The notes: generated by a model from the sequence alone, not told the origin. Counted from the first letter of the stretch, positions 16,317-26,229 are shown. The stretch is DNA of 64,000 nt from Nitrososphaeria archaeon (GCA_029775925.1 JARVKB010000004.1:1-64000), one strand, 5' to 3'. Program-made: numbers and translations.

Positions 16317-17109
16317 TACTAAAAAGATTGAATATATACCCATTCGCGTTGACATTAAGAAGGAAAGGTTCAATTTATTCCAGACGATTTTAAGTGAAGT
16401 GGAAAAGAATGGTGAAAGAATAGAAGATGGGGACGTATTGGTAATATCAAGTAAGTTCGTAGCCATGTCAGAGGGTAGAATAGTGAAATTATCGGATGTA
16501 ATTCCAAGCCCTGAAGCTGAAGATTTAGCATCAAAGATACATGTGCCAAGCAAACTTGCTGAACTAATATTAAGAGAAGCCGACTTAGTCTTTGCTGGTT
16601 TGCCTGGTTTCGCTCTAACGATAAAGGATGGTGTTTTTACTCCTAACGCTGGAATAGATCGATCTAATGTGCAAGAAGGTTGGGCGATACTTTACCCAAG
16701 AGAACCCTTTAAAAAAGCTGAAATGCTAAGAAGAAGAATACTGTTAGAGACTGGTAAAAAAGTTGGGATAATAATAACGGATAGTAGGTTGTTGCCGTTA
16801 AGATCTGGTACTACTGGAATCGCTATAGGCGTGGCTGGCTTTGATCCAGTTAAAGATGAGAGAGGAAGGAAAGATCTTTTCAACAACATATTAAGAGTTA
16901 CTTTGCGTGCCATAGCTGATGATATAAGTGCAGGAGCTCAATTATTAATGGGCGAAGCTGATGAAGGAACGCCAATTGTCATAGTCAGAAATAGTGGCAT
17001 AAAATTGCACGATAAGCCAATAGATTATGAACAGATGGTTGTCAATCATCATGAGTGCATTTACGTGCGAGGTTTATCTCATAAAAATATCTCTTTAATA
17101 AAAAATTAA
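16309..17109 (+). CDS. cofE: coenzyme F420-0:L-glutamate ligase
   Basis: Adds glutamate residues to F420-0 in the last step of coenzyme F420 synthesis, using GTP. Family motifs are visible: DVLVISSKFVAMSEGR near residue 40, LTIKDGVFTPNAGIDRSN near 105, GIIITDSRLLPLRSGTTGIAIG near 150, and LMGEADEGTPIVIVR near 220. I prefer the TTG start at 16309 because GGAGTGAT lies directly upstream; a GTG at 16300 is also open. It follows the RecA-like gene with an overlap. It indicates that this organism makes F420 for hydride transfer. Confidence 0.9.
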   Translation: MVNTKKIEYIPIRVDIKKERFNLFQTILSEVEKNGERIEDGDVLVISSKFVAMSEGRIVKLSDVIPSPEAEDLASKIHVPSKLAELILREADLVFAGLPGFALTIKDGVFTPNAGIDRSNVQEGWAILYPREPFKKAEMLRRRILLETGKKVGIIITDSRLLPLRSGTTGIAIGVAGFDPVKDERGRKDLFNNILRVTLRAIADDISAGAQLLMGEADEGTPIVIVRNSGIKLHDKPIDYEQMVVNHHECIYVRGLSHKNISLIKN

Positions 17110-17116
17110 AAGATAA

Positions 17117-17359
17117 TTGTGTTTAAGGTTAAAGGAATACAACCGAATTACTTTTATCCAAGCCTTTTTCATTTGTTATGAATTGCCTTTCGAGATAGTC
17201 TGTGATAATTGTGGTGCCTCTTTATATTATGGGGTAGATTTAAAGTATGCCAGTAACATTTTAAAGCTTTACAATGGCAAGTGCAAAAAATGTGGTGCTT
17301 TCTTATCTTTTCGAGATTTTAAATTAGATATAGAGCCTATAGAAAACATAGGGAAATAA
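17117..17359 (+). CDS. small zinc-ribbon protein
   Basis: Up to 80 residues; the conserved-looking part starts near residue 23 (LPFEIVCDNCGASLYYG). Two Cys pairs, CDNCG and CKKCG, are separated by about 30 residues and form a zinc ribbon, with the LYYGVDLKY segment between them. The upstream 22 residues from the TTG at 17117 are probably leader; a TTG at 17183 gives a more natural protein of 58 residues. It lies eight bases after cofE and 50 bases before topA. Similar short zinc ribbons accompany nucleic-acid genes in archaea, but no specific role can be given. Confidence 0.5.
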   Translation: MCLRLKEYNRITFIQAFFICYELPFEIVCDNCGASLYYGVDLKYASNILKLYNGKCKKCGAFLSFRDFKLDIEPIENIGK

Positions 17360-17407
17360 TAAATAAAGTGGAAATTCGTTCAAAACTCATAATTAGTAAG
17401 TGGTTTT

Positions 17408-19513
17408 ATGGGCTACACTCTGTTAATAGCTGAAAAGCCAGATGCTATGAGAAAGATAGCAGAATCTCTGGCAGAAGATGGAACACTAAAGAGATTGTCA
17501 ACCAATGAGAATGTGGATTATTATGAGTTTATAAGGAATGGAAAGAAGCACATAATAGTTGCAGCGGTAGGGCATCTCTTCAACTTAAGCCCTACCGGAA
17601 GAGGTGAATGGATCTATCCTATATTTGATGCTGAATGGAAACCCGTTTTCGAAGTTAGGAAACAATCCAGCTTTTCTAAAAGATACTTTGAAGTGATAAG
17701 AGAAGTAGCAAAAAATGCATCAGATTTCATTATATGTTGCGATTATGATACAGAAGGAAGCGTCATAGGCTTTAACGTTCTGAAGTTTTTATGTAAAGCT
17801 AAGGATGCAAAAAGAATGAAGTTCAGCACGTTGACAAAAGAAGAACTTATCGATTCTTATGAGAACATGTCCGATCATTTGGACTATGGGCAGATAGAAG
17901 CAGGTCTGACTAGACATTGGTTAGATTGGCTTTGGGGTTTGAATTTGACCCGTGCATTAACTTTAGCGATGAAAAATCAAGTAGAAAAAGGGTTCAAGAT
18001 TCTCTCAACAGGTAGAGTTCAAGGTCCAACATTGGCTTTACTTCTTGAGAGGGAGTTGGAGATACGAAGATTCATTCCAAAGCCTTATTGGCAGTTAGAG
18101 CTACATTGCAAAGTTGATGGTAATGAGATATTAGCCATGCATGAAAAAGATCGATTTTGGGATAAGGGTGAAGCTGATAAAATATTAAGAGATTGTGAAG
18201 GAAGAGACGCTGTAGTTAAAGACATAGTAAAAAGACAACATAGGCAAATGCCACCTCATCCCTTCAACACAACAGATTTACAATCTGAGTCTTACTCCCA
18301 ATTTAAGTTCTCTCCATCACAAACTCTCAATATCGCTGAAAGCCTTTATCAAATGGGAGCTATATCATATCCAAGGACTTCAAGTCAAAAACTACCTATA
18401 GAAATAGGTTATTTGAAAATACTAAAAGCTTTATCACTTTTAGAGGATTACTCTGATCTCTGTGAAGATCTTTTAAAGAAGGATAAACTAATTCCTTATG
18501 AAGGACCTAAAGAAGACCCTGCCCATCCCGCTATATATCCAACTTCCGAAGTTCCTGATTTGAGAAAGTTAACTACTCAACAAAGAAAAATTTATGATTT
18601 AATTGTAAGGAGGTTCATGGCTACGTTCGCTGATCCTGCTGTAAGAGAGAGTATAAACCTAACTTTAGCCATTGATGAAAATATTTTCATAGCAATGGGG
18701 AGAAGAAACGTTTCACTAGGCTGGGTAAAATTTTACTCTCCTTACACAACTCTTGAAGAGCAGATCTTGCCAGAAGTTAGAATAGGCCAAAGATTAGAGA
18801 ATTTAGTGATAAATATGCTTGAAAAATGGACAGAGCCTCCAGATAGATATAGCCAAGGATCTATCATAAAAGAGATGGAGAAAAGAAATCTTGGTACAAG
18901 AGCCACGAGGGCCGAAATACTTCAAACCCTTTATGAAAGAAATTATATAACTGGAAAGAGCATAAAGGTCACAAAATTAGGTGAAACAGTCACTAACGTA
19001 CTAAAAGATTTTTGCCCTAGAATAATAAGTGAAGAGTTGACAAAAAACTTTGAGGAAGAGATGGAACTCGTAATGCAAGGAAAGAAAAATAGGAATGAAG
19101 TTATAGAAGATGCCATAGTTTTCTTGATGGAAGTTCTTAGTGAAATAAAAAGAAATGAGAGAAAGATGGGAGAAGCATTACTAAAAGGTTTAATGGAATC
19201 TAGGGAAGAAGAGAGAAGGATTGGTGTTTGTCCAAAATGCAAAGGTGAATTAAGAATTATAAGATCTAAAAAGAGTGGAAAAGTATTCGTTGGATGCAAA
19301 TCATATCCTGATTGTGGAAATTCTTATCCATTGCCACAAAATACAAAGATAATTCCTTTGGGTAAATTATGTGAAAAGTGCTCAACTCCAATTATTCAAG
19401 TAAATAGAAGGGGAAAGAAACCTTTTTCAATGTGTCTTGATCCTAATTGCCCAACAAAGACAAATTCATCGTATAAGAATGTATTTAAAAATCAAAGTAA
19501 CGATAATGCTTAA
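17408..19513 (+). CDS. topA: DNA topoisomerase I (type IA, archaeal)
   Basis: A 701-residue enzyme that relaxes negative supercoils by single-strand passage. The N-terminal Toprim domain begins TLLIAEKPDAMRKIA and contains the acidic CDYDTEGS (about residues 117-124). The active-site tyrosine is in AISYPRTSSQK (Tyr at about residue 321). The DNA-gate segment includes LGTRATRAEIL near residue 500. The C-terminus has two four-cysteine zinc motifs: CPKCKGEL with CKSYPDCG, then CEKCSTP with CLDPNCP. Length and layout match archaeal topoisomerase I. ATG start. Confidence 0.9.
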   Translation: MGYTLLIAEKPDAMRKIAESLAEDGTLKRLSTNENVDYYEFIRNGKKHIIVAAVGHLFNLSPTGRGEWIYPIFDAEWKPVFEVRKQSSFSKRYFEVIREVAKNASDFIICCDYDTEGSVIGFNVLKFLCKAKDAKRMKFSTLTKEELIDSYENMSDHLDYGQIEAGLTRHWLDWLWGLNLTRALTLAMKNQVEKGFKILSTGRVQGPTLALLLERELEIRRFIPKPYWQLELHCKVDGNEILAMHEKDRFWDKGEADKILRDCEGRDAVVKDIVKRQHRQMPPHPFNTTDLQSESYSQFKFSPSQTLNIAESLYQMGAISYPRTSSQKLPIEIGYLKILKALSLLEDYSDLCEDLLKKDKLIPYEGPKEDPAHPAIYPTSEVPDLRKLTTQQRKIYDLIVRRFMATFADPAVRESINLTLAIDENIFIAMGRRNVSLGWVKFYSPYTTLEEQILPEVRIGQRLENLVINMLEKWTEPPDRYSQGSIIKEMEKRNLGTRATRAEILQTLYERNYITGKSIKVTKLGETVTNVLKDFCPRIISEELTKNFEEEMELVMQGKKNRNEVIEDAIVFLMEVLSEIKRNERKMGEALLKGLMESREEERRIGVCPKCKGELRIIRSKKSGKVFVGCKSYPDCGNSYPLPQNTKIIPLGKLCEKCSTPIIQVNRRGKKPFSMCLDPNCPTKTNSSYKNVFKNQSNDNA

Positions 19514-19563
19514 AACCAAGAATCTTATAAGTAGGGTGTAGTTTAGTATTCGAAGTGGAAATA

Positions 19564-19992
19564 ATGGGAATAAAAAAGATGTTTTTAGGGCTTTCCAATA
19601 TAATTTTAGAAAGAATACAACAAATAATAGGCAAGAAAAGGCTTTTTAGATTTTATAGTATGTTTGGCATAAGAAGAATAATAGAAATGGCCTACTTATT
19701 TACTTTATTATTTTTATTCGCTGGCATAATAAATGCTCTATTAGAAATCGAGACTGTGAGCAAGTATTCCTCTGAATGGTCATTAGTTCGTTCCTTTGGA
19801 ATCCAAAGTTTCATGGATACCTTTTTGAACTTTTTACTGATTTCTATTGGTACTTTAGGAGTATATCTCATGTATATTGGTGGAAGAAAGACTGGTACAA
19901 GAATACCGAGCCTTTATGTTTTATCCGGTATAATTATAATTATATTAAATATGTTCATATTGTTATTCATAATAAGTTATAAAGGTGGATAA
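19564..19992 (+). CDS. small membrane protein
   Basis: A protein of about 142 residues. An amphipathic basic N-terminus (about 40 residues) precedes three hydrophobic segments at about residues 44-64 (YLFTLLFLFAGIINALLEI), 82-105 and 120-140. The ATG at 19564 is chosen over a GTG nine bases earlier. It stands between topA and the cytochrome b5-like gene in the same direction. No family recognised. Confidence 0.5.
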   Translation: MGIKKMFLGLSNIILERIQQIIGKKRLFRFYSMFGIRRIIEMAYLFTLLFLFAGIINALLEIETVSKYSSEWSLVRSFGIQSFMDTFLNFLLISIGTLGVYLMYIGGRKTGTRIPSLYVLSGIIIIILNMFILLFIISYKGG

Positions 19993-20041
19993 ATTTTCAA
20001 TTGATAATGTATAAAAATGACGATTTTTTATAATTAATAAA

Positions 20042-20281
20042 ATGAAGATATTTACTAAAGAAGAATTAAAAGAATACAATGGTAAAAATGGAAAGCCTGC
20101 ATACATAGCATATAAAGGTAAGGTCTACGATGTAACTGAAAGTTACCTTTGGGAAGGAGGGGAACATCAATCTCAACACCTTGCAGGGAAGGATCTGACC
20201 ATTGAGATTGAATATGCCCCTCATGGTGTGGAGGTCTTAGAAAGGTTTCCTATAGTTGGAGAGTTAAGGGATGGTAAATAG
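20042..20281 (+). CDS. cytochrome b5-like heme/steroid-binding domain protein
   Basis: A 79-residue single-domain protein with the signature FTKEELKEYNGKNGKPAYIA, the strand YKGKVYDVTES, LWEGGEHQSQHLAGKDLT and a C-terminal RFPIVGEL. This is the short prokaryotic variant of the cytochrome b5 fold. Many members of this short form have an altered axial-ligand pattern; here His residues in GEHQSQH and in EYAPHGVE are possible heme ligands. It is soluble, with no signal peptide. Its redox partner is unknown. Confidence 0.8.
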   Translation: MKIFTKEELKEYNGKNGKPAYIAYKGKVYDVTESYLWEGGEHQSQHLAGKDLTIEIEYAPHGVEVLERFPIVGELRDGK

Positions 20282-20309
20282 CTATAAAAAGTTAATATAT
20301 TGATTGCTC

Positions 20310-20576
20310 TTAAGTAGAGTTCTCTTTTATACCAGTTATCTTTTGCCATAATTTGTGATGAGCATAGGCTTTTTCTCTGAATTCTTGAGCAATATCTTGA
20401 TACCCTTCTTCCATAAAGGCATTGCTTTCTTCCATCTCATAAGCTATTAGGAAGGATAGGGCATCGGCTATGGCGTTTTTCTCTTCTTCAGTCAGTCTTT
20501 GTAACTTTATCTCTGGCATCTTAATCTTACTCATTTCTTCTCGAATCTTTCTCAACTTTTCCTTTTTAACTCTCAT
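20310..20576 (-). CDS. small helical protein of unknown function
   Basis: An 88-residue helical protein. I start it at the ATG at 20576 (MRVKKEKLRKIREEM) because GGAGGT lies eight bases upstream; the longer open frame would add ten residues that look like leader. A basic N-terminal helix is followed by RLTEEEKNAIADALSFLIA and an acidic helix EMEESNAFMEEGY that resembles ferritin-like or other helical-bundle segments, but no metal motif is complete. It shares direction with the upstream AIR-synthase-like gene and may form an operon with it. Confidence 0.5.
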   Translation of the reverse strand: MRVKKEKLRKIREEMSKIKMPEIKLQRLTEEEKNAIADALSFLIAYEMEESNAFMEEGYQDIAQEFREKAYAHHKLWQKITGIKENST

Positions 20577-20621
20577 TGGCTCATACCTCCAATTAATGAT
20601 AATCACAAATAAACCGTCTCT

Positions 20622-21998
20622 TTAATCCATCGATCTAATATATTTGACAATAAAATCTCTTTTTTCAATAGCCTTTTTCACACTCTTCTCGACTTTAATC
20701 TTTAACTCTTCAAGATCATAGGGAGCATCTTCCCCCACCACCTTTTTAATCCTTGTGTAAGCAGACTCTCTGAACTTTAAGTTCAAATCTTTTTCTCCTT
20801 CTGAGGTCATCAAAGTTACCTTAGGTGTGCCTTTCTCGACAAATCCAATCTCCTCTATTTTTACTCTGGCTTTCCTAACTTCTGCCATTATATCCTCAAC
20901 ATAATCTTCAGGGACAAAAATCATTAAAGCGTCTAAAGAAACTCCAAGGTAGTCTATGCCCTTGCTTTCCAGCAAATCTAAAACTTTAGGGTTGACTAAA
21001 CTCTTAATTTCTTTTTCGTAAAAATAGAGTGCTGTGTTCGATAGCTTTGACATCTCATTCGCATCCCCTCTTATACCACCATTTGTAACATCTGTCATTG
21101 CACAAATTTTTCCTATTAAACCTGAGTTCAATAGCGCTTTACATGCCTTTACAAATTGGACATTCAAAGTTTCTAAGACCACGTCATGCCTCCCTGAGTA
21201 TATGGCTGATGTGCAAATCGTTCCGCCACCAGCACCCTCTGTCATAAGTATGATATTGCCTGGCTTTACTTTATGCCTTGCAGCAAGCATAGATGAGTCT
21301 TCGGCTATGCCAAAAGCGCCGACACAACCAGTCATCCTATCGCCTATGACCATATCTCCACCAATCCTTAAGGTGCTTCCTGTCAAGATTGGAATCTCGG
21401 TTAGCATTGATACAGCACTGACCCCTGCCTCAAAATCAAATAGTTTACCAACATCACCATCATCAGCAAGGTGAAGATCTATGAGCATGCCGATAGGTCT
21501 TGCTCCTTTGACATAAATATCTCTTAAAGTGGCTCTAGATGCATGGAAGCCAGCTAGGAAAGGAAAATCGCTAAGCCTTGAGTGCATACCATCTACAGCA
21601 GCGACTAAAACTCTACCATTAACTTCGATAGCCCCTGCATCATCATGATAAATTGGATGCAATAATACTCTTCTATCAGAAGGTTTGCCTGCTATCTCCG
21701 CTAATTTTTTATGTATAAAAAAATCTCCCTCTCCTCTCGAGCCAACGCCCATAAGTCCCATGCTAACCCCTGATTTAGGATAATTTAATACTGGTCTCAA
21801 AATGTTTGATTCAGGAATGATATTTGAATCTTTAACTTCCTCGATGATAGCATTAGCTAAGCATTCTGCAGATTTTTTACTTAAATTATCCTTATAGGTT
21901 AATATCTCATTTATTAACCTATTCTTCACTTCTTCTATACTCTTTCTCTTCGCTATCAGCTTTCTAGTTAAACCTTCAAGATCAGACAAAAGAATCAA
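20622..21998 (-). CDS. AIR synthase (PurM/HypE)-related protein
   Basis: A 458-residue member of the PurM/SelD/HypE ATP-binding superfamily, in the group of AIR synthase-related proteins known from methanogens and other archaea. The N-terminal 90 residues are a helical extension (SKKSAECLANAII). The ATP-binding half begins MGVGSRGEGDFFIH with LHPIYHDDAGAIEVNG, the Asp-Asp being the metal-phosphate site. The second half has DVTNGGIRGDANEM and GVSLDALMIFVPEDYV. The substrate is unknown; the family uses ATP to activate amide or carbonyl oxygens. It is distinct from true PurM by its N-terminal extension. Confidence 0.75.
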   Translation of the reverse strand: MILLSDLEGLTRKLIAKRKSIEEVKNRLINEILTYKDNLSKKSAECLANAIIEEVKDSNIIPESNILRPVLNYPKSGVSMGLMGVGSRGEGDFFIHKKLAEIAGKPSDRRVLLHPIYHDDAGAIEVNGRVLVAAVDGMHSRLSDFPFLAGFHASRATLRDIYVKGARPIGMLIDLHLADDGDVGKLFDFEAGVSAVSMLTEIPILTGSTLRIGGDMVIGDRMTGCVGAFGIAEDSSMLAARHKVKPGNIILMTEGAGGGTICTSAIYSGRHDVVLETLNVQFVKACKALLNSGLIGKICAMTDVTNGGIRGDANEMSKLSNTALYFYEKEIKSLVNPKVLDLLESKGIDYLGVSLDALMIFVPEDYVEDIMAEVRKARVKIEEIGFVEKGTPKVTLMTSEGEKDLNLKFRESAYTRIKKVVGEDAPYDLEELKIKVEKSVKKAIEKRDFIVKYIRSMD

Positions 21999-22277
21999 TA
22001 TTGAATGAGTTTACCTTGATTTATATATTATTGTATTAAACTCTGAACTTTACATGACCTAATTCTTATTACTAATTGATTTACATAAAATTTAAAATCT
22101 AGAATCAGCTACCTTCCATACCTTTTTGATTAAAATGATTCGAGCTTTAGCTTGGAGAGTAGCTAAAGTAAGCTTTTTCTAACGATCCTTACCAATCATT
22201 AAAATTTTTATGCTGCCTCATCTTATACTTACATAAAATTTAACTACTAGTCTTATTTGAGCCTTCGATGAATTTTT

Positions 22278-23312
22278 ATGGGGAAAAGTGTTGCGTTGAT
22301 ACGTGGGGATGGTACAGGACCAGAGCTAGTAAATGCTATGATAAAAGTTCTGGAAGCGAGTAAGGCTGATGTAGAGCTCATCCCATGTGATGCGGGACTG
22401 GAATGGTGGGAGAAGCATGGAGGTGATTCATTCATACCTCCTGAAACTTGGAAGATACTTGAAAAATCAGCCGCCTGTTTTAAAGGTCCCACAACAACTA
22501 TACCGAAGCCAGGGACTCCAAAGAGCGTTGCAGTAAGTATCAGGCAAAGGTTCAATCTTTTCGCAAATGTTAGACCTATAAAGACATTTCCTAATATAGT
22601 TGGTCCTCTCGGTGCTGTAGACTTTATATGTGTTCGTGAAGCAACAGAAGGTCTCTATACAGGCATAGAATTCCGCTTTGATGATATCGCTATTGCAATA
22701 AGGAAGATCAGTAAGAAGGCCTCTGAGCGTGTAGCAAAATATGCCTTTAATTTAGCGAGAGAAAAAGGTTGGAAGAACCTAATAGTAATAACTAAAGCTA
22801 ACATAATGAAAGAGACTTGTGGACTATTCAGAGAAGTTGTAGGGGAAGTTGCAAAACAGTACCCTGAAATTACTGTAGAGGACTATTTTATAGACAATTT
22901 CGCTCAACAACTCATAAAGAACCCTCAAAGGTTCAATCAGAATGTAATCTTGAGCACAAACCTATTTATGGATATAATATCCGAGGAAGCTTCTGCTCTT
23001 ATAGGAAGTATAGGGTGTGTATACTCTGCCAACATAGGCGATAATTATGCCATGTTTGAGCCAGCTCATGGCAGTTCACCAAAGTATAAAGGGATGGATA
23101 AAGTAAACCCGACTGCTACTATCCTTGCTGGTGCATGGATGTTAGACTATATTGGTGAAAAGGAAGCTTCCAAAGCAATTTTTAAGGCTACTGAAGAAAT
23201 AATATCTGAGGGTAAAACCTTAACCTATGATTTAGGTGGTAATGCAAAACTATCTGAAATGGCTGGCGCTATAGCTCAAAGGACCAAAGAGATCATAAAT
23301 AAGATTAGATAA
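22278..23312 (+). CDS. isocitrate/isopropylmalate dehydrogenase family enzyme
   Basis: A 344-residue NAD(P)-dependent beta-decarboxylating dehydrogenase. Seen motifs are LIRGDGTGPELV (residues 6-17), NLFANVRPIKTFP, CVREATEGLYTGIEF, DNFAQQLIKNP and the cofactor-binding FEPAHGSSPKYKGMDKVNP. It could be 3-isopropylmalate, homoisocitrate or isocitrate dehydrogenase. The divergent aconitase-family pair at 23615-25440 favours an isopropylmalate or homoaconitate-type pathway. The ATG at 22278 is clear. Confidence 0.8.
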   Translation: MGKSVALIRGDGTGPELVNAMIKVLEASKADVELIPCDAGLEWWEKHGGDSFIPPETWKILEKSAACFKGPTTTIPKPGTPKSVAVSIRQRFNLFANVRPIKTFPNIVGPLGAVDFICVREATEGLYTGIEFRFDDIAIAIRKISKKASERVAKYAFNLAREKGWKNLIVITKANIMKETCGLFREVVGEVAKQYPEITVEDYFIDNFAQQLIKNPQRFNQNVILSTNLFMDIISEEASALIGSIGCVYSANIGDNYAMFEPAHGSSPKYKGMDKVNPTATILAGAWMLDYIGEKEASKAIFKATEEIISEGKTLTYDLGGNAKLSEMAGAIAQRTKEIINKIR

Positions 23313-23323
23313 GAAAATTCAGA

Positions 23324-23602
23324 TCAATAAACTATCTCAAAATTTGTAAAATTACCTTCATACTTTTCCCATTTGACATCAACATTTGTTACTTGGGCTC
23401 TCGGAGGTCCTACTTTGCACCACTCTAACATCTTTAAAACTTTGTCTTTATCTCCCTCAAAAATTGCCTCAACTCTTCCATCTTCAAGATTTCTGACATA
23501 TCCTTTCAGATCGAGCTTTAGAGCCATCTTTCGTGTATTAGATCTAAAGAAGACTCCTTGCACAAAACCTGAAATATAAACATGAGCTCTGACTTTATCC
23601 AT
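23324..23602 (-). CDS. acylphosphatase
   Basis: A 92-residue enzyme that hydrolyses acyl phosphates. The N-terminal signature is VYISGFVQGVFFRSNTRKMA, with the catalytic Arg in FFRSNT, and the second motif GYVRNLEDGRVEAIFEGD follows at residues 34-51. The ending VKWEKYEGNFTNFEIVY is typical. It lies just downstream of the small dehydratase subunit in the same direction and converges with the dehydrogenase. Confidence 0.85.
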   Translation of the reverse strand: MDKVRAHVYISGFVQGVFFRSNTRKMALKLDLKGYVRNLEDGRVEAIFEGDKDKVLKMLEWCKVGPPRAQVTNVDVKWEKYEGNFTNFEIVY

Positions 23603-23614
23603 TATCGATCTAAA

Positions 23615-24124
23615 TCATTCCCATGGAAACTTTCCAAACTTTTTATAATATTCTATAAGGCCGCCAACCTCGAGCATTCTCTCTAAGAAATCAGGTTGTT
23701 TGTTTATTTTTATAACCTTACCATTCGAAAGATTTTTGACCGTTCCTTCCTTCAAATCCAACTCTATTAAATCACCTTCATTAGTTTCTTTTGAAATACC
23801 TTTACAAACAATTGCTGGAAGACCTATATTTATAGCGTTTCTATAAAATATCCTTGCAAAGCTCTCTGCTATGACCGCAGAAATTCCACAGGCTTTAATA
23901 GCTACAGGAGCTTGCTCTCTACTTGATCCACAGCCAAAATTTCTTCCTGCAACGATGAAATCACCTTTTTTGACTTTCTTAGAAAATTCAGGATCGATTC
24001 CTTCCATGCAATGCTCGGCTAACTCTTTTGGATCTATGCTTCTCGCTTTATACTTATAAGGTATTATAACATCTGTATCAATATTGTCGGAAAATTTCCA
24101 AACTCTTCCTATCAAAGATATCAC
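23615..24124 (-). CDS. leuD: 3-isopropylmalate/homoaconitate-type dehydratase, small subunit
   Basis: A 169-residue swivel-domain subunit of the two-subunit aconitase family. Motifs: [37 protein letters not shown] (substrate-contact Ser-Ser-Arg), [17 protein letters not shown]. The substrate-selecting loop reads YKYKARS after IIP, unlike the Tyr-Leu pattern I recall for typical isopropylmalate or homoaconitate enzymes, so the substrate is open. The start overlaps the large subunit stop by four bases. The gene name is the usual default, not proof of leucine synthesis. Confidence 0.75.
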   Translation of the reverse strand: MISLIGRVWKFSDNIDTDVIIPYKYKARSIDPKELAEHCMEGIDPEFSKKVKKGDFIVAGRNFGCGSSREQAPVAIKACGISAVIAESFARIFYRNAINIGLPAIVCKGISKETNEGDLIELDLKEGTVKNLSNGKVIKINKQPDFLERMLEVGGLIEYYKKFGKFPWE

Positions 24125-25440
24125 CTCAAATAATCTCTCGGATCTGCTATTTTTCCTTTGATGGCTGAAGCGATTACTGTTGCCGGAGATGCCAGATAAA
24201 CTTTAGATTCAGTTGAACCCATTCTTCCTATGAAATTTCTGTTACTACTTGATATACAAACTTCACCAGCTCCGAGTACACCACAATGAGTACCAACACA
24301 TGCTCCACAAGTTGGGGATGTTATAAAGGCTCCAGCTTCCATCAAGATATTTGCTATCTCATTCCTTAAAGCGAATTTATAAACTGACTTTGATGCTGGT
24401 GTAACTATAAGTCTTACACCTTCTTTCACTTTTCTACCCTTGAGCATCCTTGCAGCTATCATAAGGTCTTCGGGTCTAGCGTTCGTACAGCTTCCAAGAA
24501 AAGCTTGATCTATAGGTATTCCCTCAACTTCTCTAACAGGTTTAACATTATCGACGCTATTGGGTAATGCTACATAAGGCTCCATTTGTTCCACATCTTC
24601 TTCCAAAACTTTATCGTATATTGCTTCTTTACCTGCATGTACCTCGAGCATCGGCTCCCTTCCCAAAGCCATCAAATATTCTTTTGTAACATTGTCCATT
24701 TCGACTATTCCTGCTTTAGCTCCTGCTTCAGTGGTCATGTTACAAAGAGTTGCTCTAGAGTCTATTGAAAACTCTTTTATTACACTACCTGTAAACTCTA
24801 TAGTCTTATAATTCGCTCCTTCACATGAAATTTTTCCTATTGTAAATAGAATCAAATCCTTAGCATATACGCCCTTTGGTAAACTACCGTTGAATATAAC
24901 TTTTATAGACTCAGGAACTTTTAACCAAATCTTACCGCCAGCCCATATGGCAGCTATCTCTGTGCTTCCCATACCGGTAGCGAAAGCACCCAAACATCCT
25001 TGGGTATTTGTATGAGAATCTGCACCTATTATCAGCATTCCTGGTACTACGAATTTCTCAATCATATATTGATGGCATATATTCCCTTCTTGTATGTGAC
25101 ATCCTTGAGCTTTTGCAAACTTTCTCATAATTGAATGGAAATTGGCTATCTGCTCAGAAGAAGAAGGATAGGTATGATCTATGTGCAAAATGACTTTGCT
25201 GCTATCCCATACATTTTTTATCCCTAATTCGTTAAGAACCTTTATGGCTAAGGGCGCAGTTCCATCATGAGCCATTGACAAGTCGACTTTTGCCACCATT
25301 ATCTCATTTGCATTCGCTACTTTTCCTGGCTCATCAGACCTTTTTAGAGAGAGGATCTTTTCGCTGAAGGTCAGCCCTTCATCTGCCAAAACTTTATCCT
25401 GAAAATCTTTATTGGCTATATTCATGCGCTGCATTATCAA
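24121..25440 (-). CDS. leuC: 3-isopropylmalate/homoaconitate-type dehydratase, large subunit
   Basis: A 439-residue [4Fe-4S] dehydratase subunit. Cluster ligands are visible in [12 protein letters not shown] and in [13 protein letters not shown]; other motifs include [39 protein letters not shown] and [16 protein letters not shown]. Together with the small subunit it isomerises a 2-hydroxy acid to a 3-hydroxy acid via the unsaturated intermediate. With the dehydrogenase at 22278 it forms a leuBCD-like set. Start choices are the initial ATG and a second ATG five codons later (MNIANKDF). Confidence 0.8.
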   Translation of the reverse strand: MIMQRMNIANKDFQDKVLADEGLTFSEKILSLKRSDEPGKVANANEIMVAKVDLSMAHDGTAPLAIKVLNELGIKNVWDSSKVILHIDHTYPSSSEQIANFHSIMRKFAKAQGCHIQEGNICHQYMIEKFVVPGMLIIGADSHTNTQGCLGAFATGMGSTEIAAIWAGGKIWLKVPESIKVIFNGSLPKGVYAKDLILFTIGKISCEGANYKTIEFTGSVIKEFSIDSRATLCNMTTEAGAKAGIVEMDNVTKEYLMALGREPMLEVHAGKEAIYDKVLEEDVEQMEPYVALPNSVDNVKPVREVEGIPIDQAFLGSCTNARPEDLMIAARMLKGRKVKEGVRLIVTPASKSVYKFALRNEIANILMEAGAFITSPTCGACVGTHCGVLGAGEVCISSSNRNFIGRMGSTESKVYLASPATVIASAIKGKIADPRDYLR

Positions 25441-25615
25441 AGACCCTATTTACAATTGTTGATAAACTCTTCGGTAATACAATTTATAGCATTTCATAAA
25501 AATAAAATTTATGTAATAAACATCCTTCATGAACAGGCAGAATTCTAATTTATGATCCGACCTATGGTAAATAATTATGGTCCATCATAATAAGTACTGA
25601 TAATGTAACTATTTT

Positions 25616-26212
25616 TTATTTCTTAGAAGCTTCATCGAATCTATTTGCAACTATAGACCAATCTATTGCTTTAAAAAATGCTTCGATATAGTCTGCTCGC
25701 TTTAATCCATAATCAATCATAAATGCATGCTCAAAAACATCCATGATCAATATTGGAATAGTTCCAGAAAGATGACCTACATCATGTTCGTTAATCCATG
25801 CATTAAGGAGTCGATCAGCCATTTTATCGTAATAAAGAACTACCCAACCTATCCCGCGCATCGTACCAGTGCTCTTGAAATCTTTCTCCCAATTTTCATA
25901 TGTTCTAAAATCCTCTGTAATCTTTTTGAATAGTTTTGAATTCTTATCAAGTTCTTTACCATCTTTTATCATATTTCCAAAATAGTATTCATGAAGTCTC
26001 ATCCCATTGAATTCCCATCCAAACCTTCGCTTCAATTCTGCGTATTCTAGAGTGCTTGTCTTTCCTTCTTTTAAAAGTGCATCCAACAATTCAGCTATTT
26101 TATTTGTGTTGTTAACATAGCCTTGGTACAGTGTAAAATGGTTTTTTAATAGCTGATCGCTAAAACCTTTAGTCCCTAGCAAATGCTCAAAATTCTTAGC
26201 TTCGTACGGCAT
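25616..26212 (-). CDS. Fe/Mn superoxide dismutase family protein
   Basis: A 198-residue protein with all four metal ligands: His25 in LKNHFTLYQGYV, the His of MRLHEYYFGNM, and Asp and His in MDVFEHAFMIDYG. In classic enzymes the last motif reads DVWEH; here Trp is Phe. Enzymes of this subgroup with the LYQGYV pattern occur in anaerobic bacteria and archaea. It lies 17 bases downstream of a ferritin-like gene in the same direction, so the two likely act together against oxygen and iron stress. Confidence 0.8.
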   Translation of the reverse strand: MPYEAKNFEHLLGTKGFSDQLLKNHFTLYQGYVNNTNKIAELLDALLKEGKTSTLEYAELKRRFGWEFNGMRLHEYYFGNMIKDGKELDKNSKLFKKITEDFRTYENWEKDFKSTGTMRGIGWVVLYYDKMADRLLNAWINEHDVGHLSGTIPILIMDVFEHAFMIDYGLKRADYIEAFFKAIDWSIVANRFDEASKK

Positions 26213-26229
26213 ATTCTCACTAATATAAA

